Below, piece by piece: positions 7,736-17,290 of a DNA stretch of 64,000 nt. The stretch is from Geosporobacter ferrireducens (GTDB lineage: Bacteria > Bacillota > Clostridia > Peptostreptococcales > Thermotaleaceae). Within the stretch, counting starts at the first letter, position 1. Each line of letters opens with the position of its first letter. Location of the stretch: positions 3,451,416 to 3,515,415 of the forward strand of contig NZ_CP017269.1 of assembly GCF_001750685.1 (NCBI RefSeq). Reading direction: 5' to 3'. A program made the translations under genes and the position numbers. The notes beneath the pieces are model-generated. The model saw nothing but the letters and a program-made list of their open reading frames with translations, ran no database searches and was not told where the DNA came from.

Positions 7736-8848
7736 ATGAAGAAAAAAGCTTTATTCGCAGTATCCATAATGATGATTTTGGCATTATTGGTAACTGGCTG
7801 CGGCTCAAAGCCGACACAAGCAGATCAGCCAAAGGATGAGGGCCAGGAAGAAAAATTAAAAGTGGCTTTCGTTTATGTAGGACCTGTAGGGGATGCAGGA
7901 TGGACTTATTCACATGACTTGGGAAGAGAATATTTAGAATCAAAGATACCAAACATTGAAACAACTTTTATAGAATCTGTACCAGAAGGCGCTGATTCAG
8001 AGCGCGTGATTACGGAACTGGCAGAAAAGGGAAATAAGATTATTTTTACAACAAGTTTTGGATATATGGATCCAACCATTAATGTGGCAAAAAAATATCC
8101 TGACGTAACCTTCCTTCATTGTTCAGGATTTAAAACCAGTGAGAATGTAGGTACTTACTTTGGAAGAATGTATCAGGCCAGATATTTATCCGGTATTGTA
8201 GCTGGAAACAAGACATCATCTAATGTGATCGGTTATGTGGCAGCCTTCCCGATTCCGGAAGTCGTAAGAGGAATCAATGCCTTTACCCTAGGAGTTCGTT
8301 CAGTAAATCCTGATGCTGTGGTAAAAGTTGTTTGGACCAATACCTGGTATGACCCGGCAAGTGAGAAGGAAGCAGCAAAAGGACTATTGGATGCAGGGGC
8401 TGATGTAATTGCCCAACATCAAGATACACCGGGACCACAACAGGCAGCTGAGGAAAAGGGTGCGTTTTCTATTGGATACAACACAGATATGAGTCAGTTT
8501 GCACCTAAAGCCTATCTGACTTCACCGATCTGGAACTGGGGACCTTATTATGTAGAGACGGTACAATCTGTCATAGGCGGCACCTGGAAGCCAGAACAGT
8601 ACTGGGGCGGCATGAATGACGGAATTACCCAGCTTGCACCGATGACAGAACTAGTAGATGCTGAAACAAAAGCATTGGTAGAGGCAAAGCAAAAGGAAAT
8701 CATTGACGGAGCATGGGATGTATTCACAGGAGAAATTAAAGATCAAAGTGGAAATATCGCAGTAAAAGCTGGAGAAAAAATGACGGATGAAGAAATGCTG
8801 TCCTTTGACTGGTTTGTAGAAGGCGTAGAAGGAAACATTCCTAAGTAA
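7736..8848 (+). CDS. BMP-family nucleoside-binding lipoprotein (NupN/BmpA-like)
   Basis: A 370-aa secreted lipoprotein. ATG 7736 follows GGGGGAG and begins a classical signal with lipobox (LLVTGCGS). An upstream in-frame ATG at 7652 would overlap xpt and destroy the signal peptide, so it is rejected. The body matches the BMP/Med family (VAFVYVGPVGDAGWTYSHD, FGYMDPT, GYVAAFPIPEVVRGINAF, ADVIAQHQDTPGPQQA). It binds purine nucleosides or a related ligand outside the cell and feeds the ABC transporter encoded next. Confidence 0.95.
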   Translation: MKKKALFAVSIMMILALLVTGCGSKPTQADQPKDEGQEEKLKVAFVYVGPVGDAGWTYSHDLGREYLESKIPNIETTFIESVPEGADSERVITELAEKGNKIIFTTSFGYMDPTINVAKKYPDVTFLHCSGFKTSENVGTYFGRMYQARYLSGIVAGNKTSSNVIGYVAAFPIPEVVRGINAFTLGVRSVNPDAVVKVVWTNTWYDPASEKEAAKGLLDAGADVIAQHQDTPGPQQAAEEKGAFSIGYNTDMSQFAPKAYLTSPIWNWGPYYVETVQSVIGGTWKPEQYWGGMNDGITQLAPMTELVDAETKALVEAKQKEIIDGAWDVFTGEIKDQSGNIAVKAGEKMTDEEMLSFDWFVEGVEGNIPK

Positions 8849-8875
8849 AAAAATACCCAAAGGTTCAATAGAGAT

Positions 8876-8901
8876 GGCACACAGGGCTTTACTTGTGTGC
8901 C
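8876..8901 (+). terminator. Intergenic hairpin between binding protein and ATPase
   Basis: GGCACACA pairs perfectly with TGTGTGCC over a 10-nt loop and is followed by a short T-rich stretch. It is probably a partial terminator or 3'-stabiliser that raises binding-protein output relative to the membrane parts. Confidence 0.6.
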
Positions 8902-8937
8902 AGTTTTCACACCCAGTGATTTGAAAGGAGAGAAACC

Positions 8938-10449
8938 ATGACGGCAAAACAGTTGGTATCAATGCGGAGAATAACAAAAAGCTTTGGCGCTGAAACAGTG
9001 AATGATCGGATTGATTTTGACCTGCAGGCAGGAGAAATCCATGCACTGCTGGGAGAAAACGGTGCAGGAAAATCTACATTGATGAATATCCTGTCTGGAG
9101 TATATCGTCAGGATGCAGGCGAAATTAACCTTCACGGTCGGTCAGTGACCATTCATTCTCCAAAGGATGCCATTGCCTGTGGAGTTGGAATGATCCATCA
9201 GCATTTTAAATTGGTGGAGAATCTGACAGCTGCTGAAAACATCATTTTGGGTTATAAAAAAGGACTATTATTAAATCGAAAAAAAATAAGTCGGGAAATT
9301 GCTGATTTTTCTAAAGCTTATGGATTATCCATCCAGCCGCAGGATTGTATCTATCAAATGTCTGTAGGAGAAAAACAGCGGGTGGAGATCTTGAAAGCCC
9401 TCTATCGTGGAGCAGATATACTGATTCTAGATGAGCCTACAGCAGTTTTAACACCCCAAGAGGCAAAGGAGCTTTTTGTTATATTGAAAAAAATGGCAAA
9501 GGAAGGCTGCGGTGTAATTATTATTACCCATAAGATGCAGGAAGTTATGGAAATCGCTGATCGTATTACGGTGCTGAGAAAAGGAAAAAAAGTGGGCACT
9601 CAGGAAATCAGCCAAGTCAATGAGCAAATCCTTGCGGAGATGATGATGGGCCAGATGGTAGTCCGGGAAAGGGTTAAAAATGTAAATCTAGAAGGAGAAG
9701 CAGTATTGGCTGTGCAGAATCTTACGGTAAAGGGTGACAAGGGTGTAGATGCAGTCAGAAATGTATCCTTTTCCGTGAAGCAAGGGGAGATTTTAGGAAT
9801 TGCAGGAATATCCGGAAGCGGACAGAAGGAACTGGCTGAAGCCATCGCGGGATTGAGAAAGGCTGAAAGTGGAAGCATACAGATGCATCAAGAGGAAATA
9901 GCAGGGAAAACGGCAAAGCAGCTCATTGATCTAGGAATTGGTTTTGTACCGGAGGATCGCTTAGGTATGGGGCTTATCGGTTCTATGGATATTGCAGATA
10001 ATTTGATTTTAAAGGACTACCGAAAGGCACCGATCAGCAAGGGGATATTTATCAATAAACAAAAAGCGAAAGAGCGTGCGAAGGCAGTTATTAAACAGTT
10101 TGATGTGAAGATCGCCGATAGCAGCGGGGCGATTAAAAGTTTATCCGGAGGAAATCTACAAAAAATTTTATTGGGCAGAGAGATATTAGAGGAACCGAAG
10201 GTACTTATTGCTGCTTACCCTGTACGAGGCTTAGACATTGGAACTACTGAAGCGGTTTATAATCTATTATTGGAGCAGCGGGATAGAGGATGTGCTGTAA
10301 TTTTCATTTCTGAGGACTTAGATGAAATTTTAGAGCTGTCGGACCGGATTATGGTAATGGAAGGCGGAAGAACAACAGGGATCGTTAAACCGCAGGATAC
10401 ATCAGTGGAAGAAATCGGACGAATGATGTTAAATGGCCGGGTCAGTTAG
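8938..10449 (+). CDS. Nucleoside ABC transporter ATP-binding protein (NupO/YufO-like)
   Basis: A 503-aa protein with two tandem ABC domains, as in sugar/nucleoside CUT2-like importers. The first domain has Walker A GENGAGKST near residue 39, signature MSVGEKQR and Walker B ILILDEPTAVL. The second has a degenerate Walker A (GISGSGQKE) and signature LSGGNLQK, with Walker B reading VLIAAYPVRGLD, so the second site has lost the usual DEPT residues, as is typical of this subfamily. It energises uptake through the two permeases that follow with very short gaps. Confidence 0.95.
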   Translation: MTAKQLVSMRRITKSFGAETVNDRIDFDLQAGEIHALLGENGAGKSTLMNILSGVYRQDAGEINLHGRSVTIHSPKDAIACGVGMIHQHFKLVENLTAAENIILGYKKGLLLNRKKISREIADFSKAYGLSIQPQDCIYQMSVGEKQRVEILKALYRGADILILDEPTAVLTPQEAKELFVILKKMAKEGCGVIIITHKMQEVMEIADRITVLRKGKKVGTQEISQVNEQILAEMMMGQMVVRERVKNVNLEGEAVLAVQNLTVKGDKGVDAVRNVSFSVKQGEILGIAGISGSGQKELAEAIAGLRKAESGSIQMHQEEIAGKTAKQLIDLGIGFVPEDRLGMGLIGSMDIADNLILKDYRKAPISKGIFINKQKAKERAKAVIKQFDVKIADSSGAIKSLSGGNLQKILLGREILEEPKVLIAAYPVRGLDIGTTEAVYNLLLEQRDRGCAVIFISEDLDEILELSDRIMVMEGGRTTGIVKPQDTSVEEIGRMMLNGRVS

Positions 10450-10460
10450 GAGGAAGGATT

Positions 10461-11570
10461 ATGAATGGACGATTTAAGGTAGAGAAAAGAGAAATCCAAA
10501 ATAAATATGCCCTAGCAGGTATCCGCTTGGTGGGTATCTTTTTGGCACTGATAGCAGGAGGCATCTTCCTGATGTCTACAGGCCATGCACCCATCACTGT
10601 CTATAAAGCTATGTTGGAAGGTGCCTTTGGATCTTCTTATGGTATCAATGAAACCATCGTAAAGACAATTCCCCTTCTATTAGCTGCTTTAGGGATTTCC
10701 GTAGCCTTTCGCATGAAGCTTTGGAATATTGGTGCAGAGGGACAGATTTACGTAGGGGGGATCGCTGCTGCTGCTGTTGCATTGAAGCTTGGACATCTGC
10801 CTGCCTATTTATTGATTCCGATGATGACTGCAGCCGGATTTTTAGGCGGTGCAGTGTGGGGTTTGCTGCCAGCAATACCGAGAGCCCTATGGGGAACCAA
10901 TGAAACCATTATGACACTGATGATGAATTATATCGGTATATTATGGGTAGATTATTTGGTATTCGGCCCATGGAAAGACCCTAAAGGCTTTAATTTTCCA
11001 ATTACACCTGAATTTAGTCCATCTGCTTTTTTGCCTACCTTCGGGAGAAGCAGAGTGCACATGGGAATTATTATCGCACTTTTTCTGGCAGTAGTATTGT
11101 ATGTAGTCATCAACAAGACCCTGTGGGGATATGAAATTCGCGTGGCGGGAGAAAACAGTGAAGCAGCTAAGTATGCAGGAATGAATGTAAAAAGAAATAT
11201 TCTTTTAGCTATGGCTATAAGCGGAGGGATCGCAGGCATCGCCGGGATGGCTGAGCTTGCAGGGATTACACATCGACTCCAGTCTAATTTCTCGCCAGGA
11301 TACGGCTACAGCGCCATTATTATTGCTTGGCTGTCACGCCTAAATCCCATGGCAGCTATTGGTGTATCATTTTTATTCGGAGGTATGTTGGTAGGAGGTT
11401 ATGCAGTACAGACCAGCGGCTTGCCTGCTGCTACTGCTGTAATGATGCAGGGTTTGATATTGTTCTTCGTGCTGGGGGCCGAGTTCTTTACCCAATACCA
11501 AATCTGCTGGATTAAAAAGTCTGCTGAAGAAAAGAAAGTAGTACGAAAGGGGGTCGAAGTTCATGGATAA
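10461..11570 (+). CDS. Nucleoside ABC transporter permease 1 (NupP/YufP-like)
   Basis: A 369-aa integral membrane protein of the BPD_transp_2 family with about eight to ten hydrophobic segments. Family signatures include KTIPLLLAALGISVAFRMKL, WNIGAEGQIYVGG, GTNETIMTLMMNYI and the C-terminal ISGGIAGIAGM. It forms half of the membrane channel with the next gene. It begins 11 bp after the ATPase gene and overlaps the next permease by 8 bp, so the operon is tightly coupled. Confidence 0.95.
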   Translation: MNGRFKVEKREIQNKYALAGIRLVGIFLALIAGGIFLMSTGHAPITVYKAMLEGAFGSSYGINETIVKTIPLLLAALGISVAFRMKLWNIGAEGQIYVGGIAAAAVALKLGHLPAYLLIPMMTAAGFLGGAVWGLLPAIPRALWGTNETIMTLMMNYIGILWVDYLVFGPWKDPKGFNFPITPEFSPSAFLPTFGRSRVHMGIIIALFLAVVLYVVINKTLWGYEIRVAGENSEAAKYAGMNVKRNILLAMAISGGIAGIAGMAELAGITHRLQSNFSPGYGYSAIIIAWLSRLNPMAAIGVSFLFGGMLVGGYAVQTSGLPAATAVMMQGLILFFVLGAEFFTQYQICWIKKSAEEKKVVRKGVEVHG

Positions 11571-12492
11571 CACCATGTTGATTGCAACGCTGGCAGCAGC
11601 AGTAACTGCAGGAACACCGATCTTCTATGCATCCTTGGGAGAACTTTTAACTGAAAAGTCAGGCAATCTGAATTTAGGTGTAGAGGGAATGATGTTGATC
11701 GGTGCTGTATGCGGTTTTAAAGCAGCCGTGATCACGGGAAATCCTTGGATGGGTTTCCTAGCAGCAATGGCTGCTGGAGCAATGATTTCCCTTATCCATG
11801 GATTTCTTACCATACATTTGAAGGCAAGCCAAGTGGTAAGCGGTTTAGCCTTGACGATTTTTGGTACAGGATTGAGCAGCTTTATCGGAAAGCCTTTGAT
11901 CGGCATACCGGCTCCTGTAAAGTTTCAAAAAATCCCCATTCCAGGCCTGGTAAATATACCCTATATGGGAAAAATATTTTTTGATCATGATGCCTTAATC
12001 TATTTAAGCTATGCTTTAGCAATCCTGGTATGGATTTATTTGTATAAAACCAACATGGGTCTAAAGCTAAAAGCAGTAGGAGAAAATCCGGCTGCAGCAG
12101 ATTCTTTGGGAGTAAGTGTAACGAGAATGCAGTATATTCATGTAATGCTGGGAGGAGTACTGGCAGGTGCAGGTGGGGCCTATCTATCCTTGGCATATGC
12201 CCCTGCATGGTTGGAAAATATGACAGCAGGGCGGGGCTGGATTGCCGTTGCGCTTGTAATATTTGCTTTATGGAATCCACTCCGGGCAATGCTGGGTGCT
12301 TATATTTTTGGAGGACTGGACATTCTAGGATTTAGAGCCCAAACCTTTGGGATCACTCTATCTCCCTTCTTTATGAAAATGATTCCTTATATATTTACCA
12401 TTGCAGTTTTGGTGTTTATTTCCGCCAAGAATAAACGCAATGTAGCACCACCAGCGGCACTTGGAGTAAGCTATTCCAGGGAAGAACGATAA
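11563..12492 (+). CDS. Nucleoside ABC transporter permease 2 (NupQ/YufQ-like)
   Basis: A 309-aa membrane protein of the same permease family. It carries the expected GELLTEKSGNLNLGVEGMM motif near residue 30, GLALTIFGTGLSSFIG, and GVLAGAGGAYLSLAYAPAW. It is the second channel half of the BMP-type importer. Its start overlaps the previous gene; a strong terminator follows 9 bp after the stop, so this is the end of the xpt-transporter operon. Confidence 0.95.
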   Translation: MDNTMLIATLAAAVTAGTPIFYASLGELLTEKSGNLNLGVEGMMLIGAVCGFKAAVITGNPWMGFLAAMAAGAMISLIHGFLTIHLKASQVVSGLALTIFGTGLSSFIGKPLIGIPAPVKFQKIPIPGLVNIPYMGKIFFDHDALIYLSYALAILVWIYLYKTNMGLKLKAVGENPAAADSLGVSVTRMQYIHVMLGGVLAGAGGAYLSLAYAPAWLENMTAGRGWIAVALVIFALWNPLRAMLGAYIFGGLDILGFRAQTFGITLSPFFMKMIPYIFTIAVLVFISAKNKRNVAPPAALGVSYSREER

Positions 12493-12500
12493 TGATTGAA

Positions 12501-12532
12501 AAAAGCTTCCGGTTATGAAACCGGAAGCTTTT
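12501..12532. terminator. Bidirectional terminator between nucleoside transporter and ytaF
   Basis: AAAAGCTTCCGGTT pairs perfectly with AACCGGAAGCTTTT over a 4-nt loop, with A/T runs on both sides. It serves both convergent genes. Confidence 0.95.
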
Positions 12533-13160
12533 AAATGAGACGTATTAGTCCAAGGAAGATAAGTATGGTAGCAGAAATATACTTTAAAATGTGTTCGCGT
12601 GTTATGTGTCCAATCTTTTTTCCCAAAAATTCTCCAATCCTGAAAAAGAGAATATTGATGATGAAAATTGCTGCGATAAAACTAAGCATATGAATTTTTA
12701 TGATGGATATAGCCACGCCAATGGTAAAGGCATCCACTGCCAATGCCACACCAATATACATGGCTTCCTTGGGCTCTATTGTTCCGGAATGGTCGCTGTC
12801 GCCGCTTATTGGATCTCGAATGATGTTGATGACAATGCCTAGGGCTTTAATGGAGATCTTCTTAATCATCTTTTGCCCGTTTTTAGCGGGAAAGCGACAA
12901 TCTAAATAGGCCTGAATTAGAAAGAAAAATCCTAACAAAAGAACTAGTGATGAACTGATTAACTTTGCCTGAAAAACTGTAATAAATGTTAAAAGCAGAT
13001 TGCCTAAAGCAAAAGCTATAAAGAGTGATAAGACAGATACCATATTGATCAGAAGTAATGATTGGAAAGGTACTTTAATTCGTTTCATTCCGTAGGTTAC
13101 TCCAATGCCAAAGGTATCTATGCTAATGGATATGGCAAGCAGGATAGGATAGATAAACAT
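12531..13160 (-). CDS. ytaF: Sporulation membrane protein YtaF (MntP-like fold)
   Basis: A 209-aa membrane protein with about six hydrophobic segments. The start ATG at 13160 has GGAGGG 5 nt upstream; a longer form from 13184 lacks this. It resembles YtaF of endospore formers, related to the MntP manganese exporter group, with paired acidic motifs in membrane segments (AISISIDTFGIGVTYGMK in the first half, ALAVDAFTIGVAISI in the second). The two halves look like an internal repeat. It implies a spore-forming host. Ion specificity is unproven. Confidence 0.85.
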   Translation of the reverse strand: MFIYPILLAISISIDTFGIGVTYGMKRIKVPFQSLLLINMVSVLSLFIAFALGNLLLTFITVFQAKLISSSLVLLLGFFFLIQAYLDCRFPAKNGQKMIKKISIKALGIVINIIRDPISGDSDHSGTIEPKEAMYIGVALAVDAFTIGVAISIIKIHMLSFIAAIFIINILFFRIGEFLGKKIGHITREHILKYISATILIFLGLIRLI

Positions 13161-13424
13161 GGCTTCCCTCCATTCAGAAAACATAGTTTGTTACTTCTAT
13201 TGTATGAAATAAAAAGTTAACCGTTCACATCTTATAAAAATATTTATATCTTCAACTGTGCTCTCATCTATAGCGTATGCAATATAAGCGAAATCGGTTA
13301 TCTTATAGGCTAAGGATTCCTTCAATATAACCAGAGACAGGGGCTGCAGATAAGCTAATTGGGAAAAAAGGGAACCGTGTGGATTTTTTTTGGGGAAAAA
13401 GGTAAATTTGAGAGATAGGATTGT

Positions 13425-13453
13425 TTGACACTTGGCTTTTGTCATGGTAAGAT
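13425..13453 (+). promoter_or_regulatory. SigA promoter of pyrE
   Basis: TTGACA (13425-13430), 17 bp, TAAGAT (13448-13453). The rest of the 350-bp gap between ytaF and pyrE shows nothing else I can name. Confidence 0.75.
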
Positions 13454-13511
13454 TGACAAGATAAAAAAACCTTTAAAAGAAGTCCGGTGAGGCTAACAAG
13501 GAGGAAGAAAA

Positions 13512-14147
13512 ATGAATACAGGCAAGAGAATTGCAAAAATGTTGTTAGAAATCCAAGCAGTTGCCCTAAGAGACACACAAAATCTGTTTACATGGGCATC
13601 AGGGATTCAATCACCTATTTATTGTGATAATCGTCTTACTATGGCATATCCGCAGGTAAGGGAGGCTATTGCAGAAGGTTTTGCTGCATTAATTAGAGAA
13701 AAATATCCGGAAGCAGAGGTGCTTGTTGGAACAGCAACAGCAGGAATTCCACACGCTGCATGGACGGCTCAAAAACTGGATCTGCCCATGGCCTATGTAA
13801 GAAGCAATGCAAAGGTTCATGGAAGAGGAAATCAAATTGAAGGTAAAGTGCAGCAGGGACAAAAAGTGGTAGTTATAGAGGATTTGCTCTCTACGGGAGG
13901 AAGCTCGCTGAAAGCAGTTAAAGCCTTGCAAGAGGCAGGGGCTGACGTATTAGGGGTTGTGGCTATCTTTAGCTATGGATTTGATCAGTTGGATCAACTG
14001 TTTAGCAGCGAAGGTGTAGTGTATCATACGCTTACCAGTTATCAGATTTTACTGCCGCTGGCAAAAGAAATAGGACTTTTAGAGGAAAAAGAAATAAGCT
14101 TGTTGGAACAGTGGAGTAAAAATCCTTATATATTTACAGAGAAATAA
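13512..14147 (+). CDS. pyrE: Orotate phosphoribosyltransferase
   Basis: A 211-aa protein of normal PyrE length. It joins orotate to PRPP to make OMP in de novo pyrimidine synthesis. The PRPP-binding loop VVVIEDLLSTGGSS lies near residues 117-130, and the N-terminal TWASGIQSPIYCDNR and VGTATAGIPHAAW motifs are typical. It is separated from other pyr genes: ytaF lies upstream in the opposite direction and nrdD downstream with its own leader. The start follows AAGGAGGAAG. Confidence 0.95.
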   Translation: MNTGKRIAKMLLEIQAVALRDTQNLFTWASGIQSPIYCDNRLTMAYPQVREAIAEGFAALIREKYPEAEVLVGTATAGIPHAAWTAQKLDLPMAYVRSNAKVHGRGNQIEGKVQQGQKVVVIEDLLSTGGSSLKAVKALQEAGADVLGVVAIFSYGFDQLDQLFSSEGVVYHTLTSYQILLPLAKEIGLLEEKEISLLEQWSKNPYIFTEK

Positions 14148-14180
14148 TAGGGGCGGGCCTTGTGTCCGCCTATTTTAATC
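14148..14180 (+). terminator. Terminator after pyrE, of repeat-like sequence
   Basis: AATAGGGGCGG ... CCGCCTATTTT forms a bulged hairpin with a T tail. Its GGGGCGG...CCGCC core resembles the dispersed hairpin repeats near 17.3 kb. Confidence 0.65.
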
Positions 14181-14362
14181 CCCAAAAGCCAAATAAATTT
14201 CAAATCTATGACAGATTGCGTAAGACTGAGATAATGTAGAAATACATCAGATTTTTAGAGTAAATAGGGCCATGGAATTATTGTCATGTTTGGCCATTTT
14301 GATGCATAATATACAATATGTAGTACGATAGGAAAAAAGCAGCACAACAGGAGGGGTACGAA

Positions 14363-16489
14363 GTGATAACTAAGGTTCAGAAGAGAAATGGCGAGATTGT
14401 CGATTTTGATGGAGGAAAAATTAAGTCGGCAATATTTGCAGCAGCCAAATCTGTTGGTGGAAAAGATGAAATGGTAGCACAAAGGCTTACAAAAATGGTC
14501 GTAGAAATTATCAATGAAACCTACGGTGCAAGCATACCAATGGTAGAGGATATACAAGATGTTGTGGAAAAAGTTCTAATTGAAGAAGGACATGCAAAAA
14601 CAGCCAAAGCTTTTATTCTTTATCGAAAAAAGCATGAAGAGATTCGTGAAGTAAAGAATCTTTTCATGGATGCAGAGAGAATGATCGAGGAATATGTTAA
14701 TCTGGAGGATTGGCGGGTTTACGAGAATGCCAACATGGGTTTTTCCTTACAAGGATTAAATAATCATATCGTTGAAAGCATTACGAAGAAATATTGGTTA
14801 AATAAAATTTATCGAAAAGAGTTAAGAGATGCCCACATAAGAGGGGATTTACATATACATGATTTGGGATTATTGGCACCATACTGCTGTGGATGGGATC
14901 TAGAGGAATTTTTGAGAAAAGGCTTTAAAGGTGCAAAAGGAAAGATTGAATCTAAACCACCTAAGCATTTTGAGTCAGCCTTGGGGCAGCTGGTCAATTT
15001 ACTTTATACCCTTCAAGGGGAATCTGCAGGTGCCCAAGCGGTGTCCAGCATTGATACATATTTAGCGCCTTTTATTTACTACGATGAATTGAATTATGCC
15101 CAAGTTAAAAAGGCCGTCCAGCGATTTGTATTTAATCTAAATGTGCCAACCCGGGTAGGTTTCCAAACCCCCTTTACCAATATAACCTTAGATATTATAC
15201 CACATCCTTTGTTGAAAAACATGCCGGCCATTATTGGCGGACAGTCCATGGAGAAAACTTATGGAGAATTCCAAAAAGAGATGGATATGTTTAACAAAGC
15301 ATATTGTGAAGTGATGATGGAGGGAGACGGTGCCGGCAGAGCATTCAGTTTCCCAATCCCTACGATTAATATTACTCATGATTTTCCATGGGATTCGGAG
15401 GTAGTTAATGCAGTCATGGAAATGACCAGAAAGTTTGGCACCCCTTATTTTGCCAATTTTCTTAACGCTGATTTGTCTCCTGAAGATATTCGATCTATGT
15501 GCTGCCGCCTGAGATTAGATAATCGTGAGCTGAGAAAAAGAGGCGGAGGTCTTTTTGGCGCAAATCCTTTAACCGGCTCTATTAACGTAGTAACCTTAAA
15601 TATGGCCAGAATCGGCTATTTGTCTTCCACACCGGAAGAGTTTAAAAGAAAAGTAAGGGAGTTAATGGAATTGGCCAAAGAAATTTGCGAAAGTAAGCGG
15701 GATGTGCTGGAAAAATATATGGATGCGGGGTTATATCCTTACTCCAGATTCTACCTGCAAGGCGTAAAGGATGGCATGGGACAATATTTCAAAAATCACT
15801 TCTCAACCATCGGTTTAAATGGAATGAATGAAGCATGTATTAACCTGCTGGGTGCAGATATTACTACAGAAGAAGGAAATGAATTTGCTGTTGAGGTCAT
15901 GGAATTTATGAATCGTGTGATCCAAATCTTCCAGGAAGAAACAGGCAGCTTATGGAATCTTGAGGCAGCTCCGGCAGAAGGAGCAGCTTACCGGTTTGCC
16001 CGTTTGGATAAGAAGATGTATCCAAATATTTTTACTCAAGGCAAGGATGAGCCCTATTATACAAACTCAACACAGCTGCCTGTAAACTTTACGAAAGATA
16101 TTTTCGAAGCCGTAGAGAGACAGGAAAAGCTTCAAACATTATATACAGGCGGAACTGTACTGCATGGTTTCATTGGAGAAGAACTCGAAAACATTGAGAG
16201 CTGTAAACTGCTGATTAAGAGGCTTATGGAAAACAGCAGCATCCCTTACATAACGATTACACCAACCTTCTCCATCTGTGATGAGCATGGCTACTTATCA
16301 GGAGAGCATTTCCAATGCCCGCACTGCGGAAGGGAAGCAGAGGTGTGGTCCAGAGTTGTAGGCTTCCATAGGCCGGTACAATCCTGGAATAAAGGAAAGC
16401 AGGAAGAATTCAAGGATCGGGAAGAATTTGAATATAAAGAAAACCTTGAGGCGATAGAAGAAGTGGACTGTGCTTGCAGAGTGTGCTAA
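14363..16489 (+). CDS. nrdD: Anaerobic ribonucleoside-triphosphate reductase
   Basis: A 708-aa class III ribonucleotide reductase that makes dNTPs without oxygen using a glycyl radical. It starts at GTG behind AGGAGGGG. Residues 1-90 form an ATP-cone allosteric domain (ITKVQKRNGEIVDFDGGKI). The catalytic barrel follows, with HIHDLGLLAPYCCGWDL and IYRKELRDAHIRGD. The C-terminus has a zinc pair CPHC and the glycyl radical motif RVVGFHRP, with Gly667 as the predicted radical site, then a cysteine-rich tail. The activase gene lies 17 bp downstream. Confidence 0.97.
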   Translation: MITKVQKRNGEIVDFDGGKIKSAIFAAAKSVGGKDEMVAQRLTKMVVEIINETYGASIPMVEDIQDVVEKVLIEEGHAKTAKAFILYRKKHEEIREVKNLFMDAERMIEEYVNLEDWRVYENANMGFSLQGLNNHIVESITKKYWLNKIYRKELRDAHIRGDLHIHDLGLLAPYCCGWDLEEFLRKGFKGAKGKIESKPPKHFESALGQLVNLLYTLQGESAGAQAVSSIDTYLAPFIYYDELNYAQVKKAVQRFVFNLNVPTRVGFQTPFTNITLDIIPHPLLKNMPAIIGGQSMEKTYGEFQKEMDMFNKAYCEVMMEGDGAGRAFSFPIPTINITHDFPWDSEVVNAVMEMTRKFGTPYFANFLNADLSPEDIRSMCCRLRLDNRELRKRGGGLFGANPLTGSINVVTLNMARIGYLSSTPEEFKRKVRELMELAKEICESKRDVLEKYMDAGLYPYSRFYLQGVKDGMGQYFKNHFSTIGLNGMNEACINLLGADITTEEGNEFAVEVMEFMNRVIQIFQEETGSLWNLEAAPAEGAAYRFARLDKKMYPNIFTQGKDEPYYTNSTQLPVNFTKDIFEAVERQEKLQTLYTGGTVLHGFIGEELENIESCKLLIKRLMENSSIPYITITPTFSICDEHGYLSGEHFQCPHCGREAEVWSRVVGFHRPVQSWNKGKQEEFKDREEFEYKENLEAIEEVDCACRVC

Positions 16490-16506
16490 AGATTGGGTGA
16501 GAAGGA

Positions 16507-17193
16507 ATGCAGTTTCTAGGACAAGAGAAAACTTCGCTGGTAGACTATCCAGACAAAATCTGTACCGTATACTTCGTAGGAGGATGTAACTTTAAGTGTC
16601 CTTACTGTCACAATGGTCCTTTGGTGAAGATGCAGGGCAATCCTATAAAAGAAGAAGAGGTATTTCAGTTTCTGAGAAAGCGGAAGAAATATATTGACGG
16701 GGTTTGTATTTCTGGAGGAGAACCAACCCTTTATGAAGGATTATGTGATTTTATCCGAAAGGTTAGAGCGCAAGGGCTTTTGGTAAAGTTAGATACGAAT
16801 GGTACGAATCCCCAGATGCTTGAACAGTTGCTTCAAGAGAAGCTGCTGGACTATATTGCCATGGATATAAAGGCGCCGCTGTACCTGTATGCGGATGTTG
16901 CAGGCGTACAGGTGAGCATCGAAGATATTAGGCAAAGCATCCTGTTGATACAGCATGCAGGGATTGATTATGAATTTCGCACAACCGTGTGCAAGGAGCT
17001 GTTGACGAAAACAGATATCTTAGAAATTGCATCATTTATCAAGGGAAGCAGACGTTATACCCTGCAAAACTTCCGGGATGGGGAAACCGTCCTAGGAGGA
17101 GCAGGCCGGTTTCATCCTTTTGATATAAATACTTTAGAAGAGATAGAAAGAGAAACCAAGGATTATTTTGAAATCCTGAAGATAAGAAAATAG
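16507..17193 (+). CDS. nrdG: Anaerobic ribonucleotide reductase activating protein (NrdG2 type)
   Basis: A 228-aa radical SAM activase that installs the glycyl radical on NrdD. The cluster motif is CNFKCPYC near residues 27-34, followed by the SAM-binding CISGGEPTL motif. The form with FLGQEKTSLVDYPDKIC belongs to the longer clostridial NrdG2 group rather than the short E. coli type. It is directly behind nrdD and ends the operon; a weak hairpin follows. Confidence 0.93.
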   Translation: MQFLGQEKTSLVDYPDKICTVYFVGGCNFKCPYCHNGPLVKMQGNPIKEEEVFQFLRKRKKYIDGVCISGGEPTLYEGLCDFIRKVRAQGLLVKLDTNGTNPQMLEQLLQEKLLDYIAMDIKAPLYLYADVAGVQVSIEDIRQSILLIQHAGIDYEFRTTVCKELLTKTDILEIASFIKGSRRYTLQNFRDGETVLGGAGRFHPFDINTLEEIERETKDYFEILKIRK

Positions 17194-17205
17194 AAGAGAC
17201 CTAAG

Positions 17206-17236
17206 ACCTGGGGCGGTGAAAAAAACTGCTCCAGGT
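17206..17236 (+). terminator. Weak terminator after nrdG
   Basis: ACCTGGGGCGGT pairs imperfectly with ACTGCTCCAGGT; the tail is only moderately T-rich. Confidence 0.55.
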
Positions 17237-17290
17237 TATTTATGGGAATGTTTTGTTCTTCGTATGCAGCAGATAAAGAATAGGATAGAA